Shown: positions 60,107-64,000 of the stretch, piece after piece | Numbering within the stretch: the first letter of the stretch is position 1 | Layout of the letters: every line of letters starts with the position of its first letter | NCBI RefSeq assembly: GCF_900099915.1 | Contig: NZ_FNDB01000003.1 | Location: 168,226 to 232,225 of the forward strand | DNA length: 64,000 nucleotides | Source: Flavobacterium omnivorum | GTDB taxonomy: Bacteria; Bacteroidota; Bacteroidia; Flavobacteriales; Flavobacteriaceae | Reading direction: 5' to 3' | Program-made: the position numbers and the translations under genes | The notes under the pieces: model-generated | Seen by the model: only the letters and a program-made list of their open reading frames with translations | Told to the model about the DNA's origin: nothing | Databases searched by the model: none

Positions 60107-63100
60107 TTAATTTAATTTAAAGTTAATCTGCATTTTCTCTAACTCAACTAATAATTCATTTGAGATTTTAATTTTCAATTTCCTACTCGGCATAGTCAAT
60201 TTAGTGACCACCTTTATCTCTTCAACTTCTTCCACTTTTGCTACAGCACTAGAACTCCCTGGAATTTCCAAAACTTCCATTTCAGGATCATCCTCACTAA
60301 CATCAACAAAACTAACCTCATCATTTTCTAATTCAATGGGAGCGACAGTAACGAGTCTCTTTATTTTTTCCAATTCCATGATTTCAAAAGACACCGTATT
60401 ATCTCCCTTATTCTCCTGAAAAAGACGACTTAGTCTATGAATAAAATCAGTTTCTAAATCCGATATATTAAGTAGCAAAATTAATTTCTTGGCAAAAGTT
60501 TCCAAAACATCTTGCAACTGCTTTACTTCTACAAATTGCAGTCTCGGCTCTCCTTTTTTTCCTGTATCTCGATCTGTCCAACCTTCTTTGACTAATACTT
60601 TCATGAATGTGAAATTATTTTGAATAAAAAAGTGACGAAACTTTAAATACTCCTCCCCAAAAATCCGGAATTCATAACTCTCATCGTAACCTTCTAAAGT
60701 AAACATCCCCCAACCCTTTCCGTTCTTGGCCACACGATGTTGAACATTATTGATAATTCCCCCAAAAGTTAAATTTTTACTCAGATGTAATTCCATATTT
60801 CTCAATGCATCTAATCTGGCATTACAAAAATATTTCATTTCAAATTTATAATCATCTAACGGATGTCCCGAAATATAAATACCAACCACCTCTTTCTCTT
60901 TGGCGAGCTTTTCCATTGTACTCCAATCTTCACAAGGTGGCACAATAGGTTCTGCAATTTGTACTTCGCTCGCATCCCCAAATAGGCTTACTTGCGACGA
61001 ATTTTCGTTTTCCTGATACTTTGAGCCATACCGAATCGCTTTTTCATAAAACGTAATTCCATCCCCATCATCATGAAAATATTGCGCTCTCGTAGTTCCT
61101 AAAAACGAATCAAAACCTCCTGCTAAAGCTAAATTTTCAATTGCTTTCTTATTGGCCGCACGCAAATCAATTCGTTTGGCCAAATCAAAAATCGATTTGT
61201 ATTTTCCGTCTTTTCTATTCTCTACAATCGTTGCCACAGCTCCAGAACCAACTCCTTTAATAGCTCCCATACCAAAACGAACGGCATAATCATCATTTAC
61301 GGTAAACTTGTAAAAAGACTCATTAACATCTGGACCTAAAACTTGCAACCCCATACGTTTACATTCCTCCATAAAGAAAGAAACTTGTTTAATATCACTC
61401 ATATTATTAGACAAAACCGCTGCCATATATTCTGCTGGATAATTGGCTTTCAAAAAAGCAGTTTGGTAGGCAATCCAAGCATAACAGGTAGAGTGTGACT
61501 TATTAAAAGCATATTCTGCAAAGGCTTCCCAGTCTTTCCAAATTTTTTCCAGTTTATCTTCGGCATGCCCTTTGGCCGCAGCCTGACTGATAAATTTAGG
61601 TTTCATTTTGTCCAAAACATCTTTCTGCTTTTTCCCCATCGCTTTACGCAAAACATCGGCATCCCCTTTGGAGAAATCTGCTAGTTTCTGGGATAAAAGC
61701 ATCACTTGTTCTTGGTAAACGGTTATACCGTAGGTATCTTTTAGTAATTCTTCACAAGCATCCAAGTCATAAATAATCTCCTCTTCCCCATTTTTTCGCT
61801 TGACGAAACTAGGAATATAAGCTATTGGACCAGGACGATACAGTGCATTCATGGCAATCAAATCAGGGAAAACTGTCGGCTTCAATTCCTTCATATATTT
61901 CTGCATTCCAGCAGATTCATATTGAAAAATACCTACCGTTTCTCCACGCTGAAACAGCTCGTATGTCTTCAAGTCATCAATAGGAAAGGTATCCGGATCC
62001 AGATCAATACCCATTCTATATTTTACTAATTTAACCGTATCCTTGATTAAAGTCAGGGTTTTCAAACCCAAGAAGTCCATCTTTAGTAATCCGGCACTTT
62101 CTACTACCGAATTGTCAAATTGAGTCACATATAAATCGGAATCTTTGGCAGTTGCCACAGGTACAAAATCAGTAATATCACTTGGCGTAATAATCACTCC
62201 ACAAGCGTGAATCCCTGTATTTCTTAGGTTTCCTTCTAAAACTTTAGCTTGCTGAATGGTTTCTCCACCCAAATCATCTTCATTAGCAAGACCTATTAAT
62301 TCCTTAATTTTATCGTATTCTTCTGGACGAACTGCTTTCTTAATTACATCCTCTTTTTCATTTAAAAAACGAGCCAAATTCCACTTAGAAGGCATCATCC
62401 CCGGAATTAATTTCGCAATTTTATCGGCTTCAAATAGCGGTAAATCGAGTACACGAGCCGTATCTCGAATCGCTGATTTTGTCGCCATTTTTCCATACGT
62501 GATAATCTGCGCCACTTGTTTAGACCCGTATTTCCTAATCACATAATCCATGACACTGCTGCGTCCTTCATCATCAAAATCAATATCAATATCGGGTAAT
62601 GACACCCGATCCGGATTTAAGAAACGTTCAAAAAGCAGGTTGTACATCAACGGGTCGATATTGGTAATTTTCAAACAATAAGCCACCACAGAGCCCGCTG
62701 CCGAACCCCTTCCTGGTCCTACCGATACTCCCATGCTTCTTGCTTCTGCAATAAGATCTTGTACAATTAGGAAATATCCAGGATAACCCGAATTAGAGAT
62801 AGTCAGTAATTCAAAATCCAGCCGTTCTTGAATTTCCTCCGTAATTTCAGCATATCGCCTTCTGGCTCCTTCAAAAGTAAGATGCCTTAAATAGGCGTTT
62901 TCGCCCCGTACTCCGCCATCAACTGCGTCTTCGGGATTATTAAACTCCACCGGAATTTCAAATTTTGGAAGTAAAACTTCACGTGCCAGATCAAAGATTT
63001 CAATCTTATCGACAATTTCCGAAATATTCGAAATCGCTTCTGGTAAATTGTTGAAAAGTTGCTTCATTTCGTCTCCCGACTTGAAATAATACTCCTGATT

Positions 63101-64000
63101 GGGTAATCCGTATCGATAGCCTCGGCCACGACCAATTGGCGTAGTTTGCTTTTCACCATCACGCACACAAAGTAAAATATCGTGTGCATTCGAGTTTTCT
63201 TTGTCTATGTAAAAGGTATTATTAGTGGCTATTATCTTGACAGCATGTTTTCTTGCCAATGAAATTAAAGAAGCGTTTACGCGATTTTCATCTTCTTGAT
63301 TGTGACGCATCACCTCAATATAAAAATCTTCCTGAAACTCATTTTTCCACCACATCAGTGCTTCCTCAGCTTGATTTTCACCTATGTTGAGGATCTTATT
63401 TGGAATTTCACCATACAAGTTTCCCGACAAAACAATAATATCTTCTTTGTATTGCTGAATAACATTCCTATCGATTCTGGGTACATAATAAAACCCTTCT
63501 GTGTAAGCAATCGAAGACATTTTAGCTAAATTATGATAGCCTTTTTTGGTCTTCGCCAAAAGCACGATTTGGTAACCATTATCCTTAACCGACTTATTTT
63601 TATGATCTTCGCAGACAAAAAATTCACAACCCACAATAGGTTTCATCGGAACTTCGGTAGGTTCTTCACCGTTTTCAATTGCCGCTTTATTTTTGGCTTC
63701 AGCCGCCTTATTATGGTATAAAATATCCCGAACAAAATGGAAAGCTCCCATTAAATTGGCATGATCCGTCATGGCAACCGCAGGCATTTTTTGTTGCGCT
63801 GCTGCTTTCACCAATGCTGCAATACTAATAGTAGATTGCAAAACTGAAAATTGAGTATGGTTGTGTAAATGAACAAAAGGCGTGTCCACAAGTACTTTTT
63901 TATTCTCAGAAAGTGCTGCCTTTGAAACCGCTGGATCTTGCTTCTCTCCAAATTGCTGACGAATTTTATCGGAAGCTTCCTTGAGATTGATATGTTTTAA
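60107..64000 (-). CDS. dnaE: DNA polymerase III alpha subunit, 5' end beyond the window
   Basis: About 1,298 residues are visible. The PHP domain starts HLHNHTQFSVLQSTISIAAL, the polymerase active site contains PDIDIDFDDEGR near the middle, and helix-hairpin-helix and OB regions follow, with a long acidic C-terminal tail. The frame has no stop upstream of the PHP domain and continues for 37 codons (LKHINLKEASDKIRQQF...) to the window edge. In Flavobacterium DnaE this linker joins a DnaQ-type 3'-5' exonuclease domain to the PHP domain, which is expected just outside. A GTG at 63889 is therefore not the start. It replicates the chromosome. Confidence 0.96.
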   Translation of the reverse strand, partial: LKHINLKEASDKIRQQFGEKQDPAVSKAALSENKKVLVDTPFVHLHNHTQFSVLQSTISIAALVKAAAQQKMPAVAMTDHANLMGAFHFVRDILYHNKAAEAKNKAAIENGEEPTEVPMKPIVGCEFFVCEDHKNKSVKDNGYQIVLLAKTKKGYHNLAKMSSIAYTEGFYYVPRIDRNVIQQYKEDIIVLSGNLYGEIPNKILNIGENQAEEALMWWKNEFQEDFYIEVMRHNQEDENRVNASLISLARKHAVKIIATNNTFYIDKENSNAHDILLCVRDGEKQTTPIGRGRGYRYGLPNQEYYFKSGDEMKQLFNNLPEAISNISEIVDKIEIFDLAREVLLPKFEIPVEFNNPEDAVDGGVRGENAYLRHLTFEGARRRYAEITEEIQERLDFELLTISNSGYPGYFLIVQDLIAEARSMGVSVGPGRGSAAGSVVAYCLKITNIDPLMYNLLFERFLNPDRVSLPDIDIDFDDEGRSSVMDYVIRKYGSKQVAQIITYGKMATKSAIRDTARVLDLPLFEADKIAKLIPGMMPSKWNLARFLNEKEDVIKKAVRPEEYDKIKELIGLANEDDLGGETIQQAKVLEGNLRNTGIHACGVIITPSDITDFVPVATAKDSDLYVTQFDNSVVESAGLLKMDFLGLKTLTLIKDTVKLVKYRMGIDLDPDTFPIDDLKTYELFQRGETVGIFQYESAGMQKYMKELKPTVFPDLIAMNALYRPGPIAYIPSFVKRKNGEEEIIYDLDACEELLKDTYGITVYQEQVMLLSQKLADFSKGDADVLRKAMGKKQKDVLDKMKPKFISQAAAKGHAEDKLEKIWKDWEAFAEYAFNKSHSTCYAWIAYQTAFLKANYPAEYMAAVLSNNMSDIKQVSFFMEECKRMGLQVLGPDVNESFYKFTVNDDYAVRFGMGAIKGVGSGAVATIVENRKDGKYKSIFDLAKRIDLRAANKKAIENLALAGGFDSFLGTTRAQYFHDDGDGITFYEKAIRYGSKYQENENSSQVSLFGDASEVQIAEPIVPPCEDWSTMEKLAKEKEVVGIYISGHPLDDYKFEMKYFCNARLDALRNMELHLSKNLTFGGIINNVQHRVAKNGKGWGMFTLEGYDESYEFRIFGEEYLKFRHFFIQNNFTFMKVLVKEGWTDRDTGKKGEPRLQFVEVKQLQDVLETFAKKLILLLNISDLETDFIHRLSRLFQENKGDNTVSFEIMELEKIKRLVTVAPIELENDEVSFVDVSEDDPEMEVLEIPGSSSAVAKVEEVEEIKVVTKLTMPSRKLKIKISNELLVELEKMQINFKLN

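Overview
The window looks like a chromosomal segment of a Flavobacterium-like member of the Bacteroidota. The reasons are AT-rich DNA, promoters of the TTG-N17-20-TAnnTTTG type, weak ribosome binding sites, a bacterial mevalonate pathway, TonB/CarboxypepD-type receptors, M56/BlaI pairs, a DnaE whose reading frame continues upstream of its PHP domain, and a carotenoid cluster. Most of the window is ordinary core genome. It is interrupted by two accessory regions, near 20.4-26.9 kb and 31.1-38.9 kb.

Region by region: 0-8 kb holds an FAD oxidoreductase, TspO, a LytS/LytTR two-component pair and a TonB-dependent receptor broken by one nonsense codon. 7.5-12.1 kb holds mevalonate genes (diphosphomevalonate decarboxylase, mevalonate kinase), a UbiA prenyltransferase and an RluB-type pseudouridine synthase. 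12.1-16.7 kb holds an NTF2-like protein and two metallopeptidases. 17-20.5 kb holds a small lipoprotein and a TPR sensor kinase whose response regulator has decayed. 20.9-26.85 kb is a degraded defence island ending at tRNA-Leu(TAG): a viperin C-terminal remnant, a complete IS21-family element, a 5'-truncated hsdR and a frameshifted HTH gene, bracketed by a 14-bp direct repeat of the tRNA 3' end. 27-31.1 kb holds an M20 peptidase and a BlaI/M56 operon with its operator.

31.1-38.85 kb is the most unusual part. It is an array of gene-sized units, all read on the minus strand and separated by palindromic sites of about 126-137 bp, or by about 420-bp relatives. For five of the seven units, the core sequence at the 5' end is the inverse complement (8/10 to 10/10) of the core that opens the site at that unit's own 3' end, while the two ends of any one site share only AAC/GTT. 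That is the signature of integron gene cassettes. No intact integron integrase lies in the window, so this is best read as a cluster of attC-like sites without an integrase. Its cargo is a CPBP protease, a non-coding repeat-rich unit, a unit of tiny ORFs, a DUF4304 protein, a lipoprotein, an SDR enzyme, and a protein that fuses a catalytically dead tyrosine-recombinase fold to a HEPN-like RNase domain.

38.9-64 kb is again core genome: a saccharopine-dehydrogenase-like protein, PEP carboxykinase, DUF4407, cyclase, HemW, RuvC, a flippase-like protein with a GT2 enzyme, a carotenoid end-group cluster (CrtA-like, CruF-like, CrtI/CrtD-like, CrtZ-like), two tRNA-Asp genes around a tRNA ghost, a DUF58 protein, thioredoxin, a beta-barrel protein, and most of dnaE running off the right edge. 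A repeat family typical of Flavobacterium intergenic DNA is seen six times. All assignments are from reading the sequence; no searches were run.
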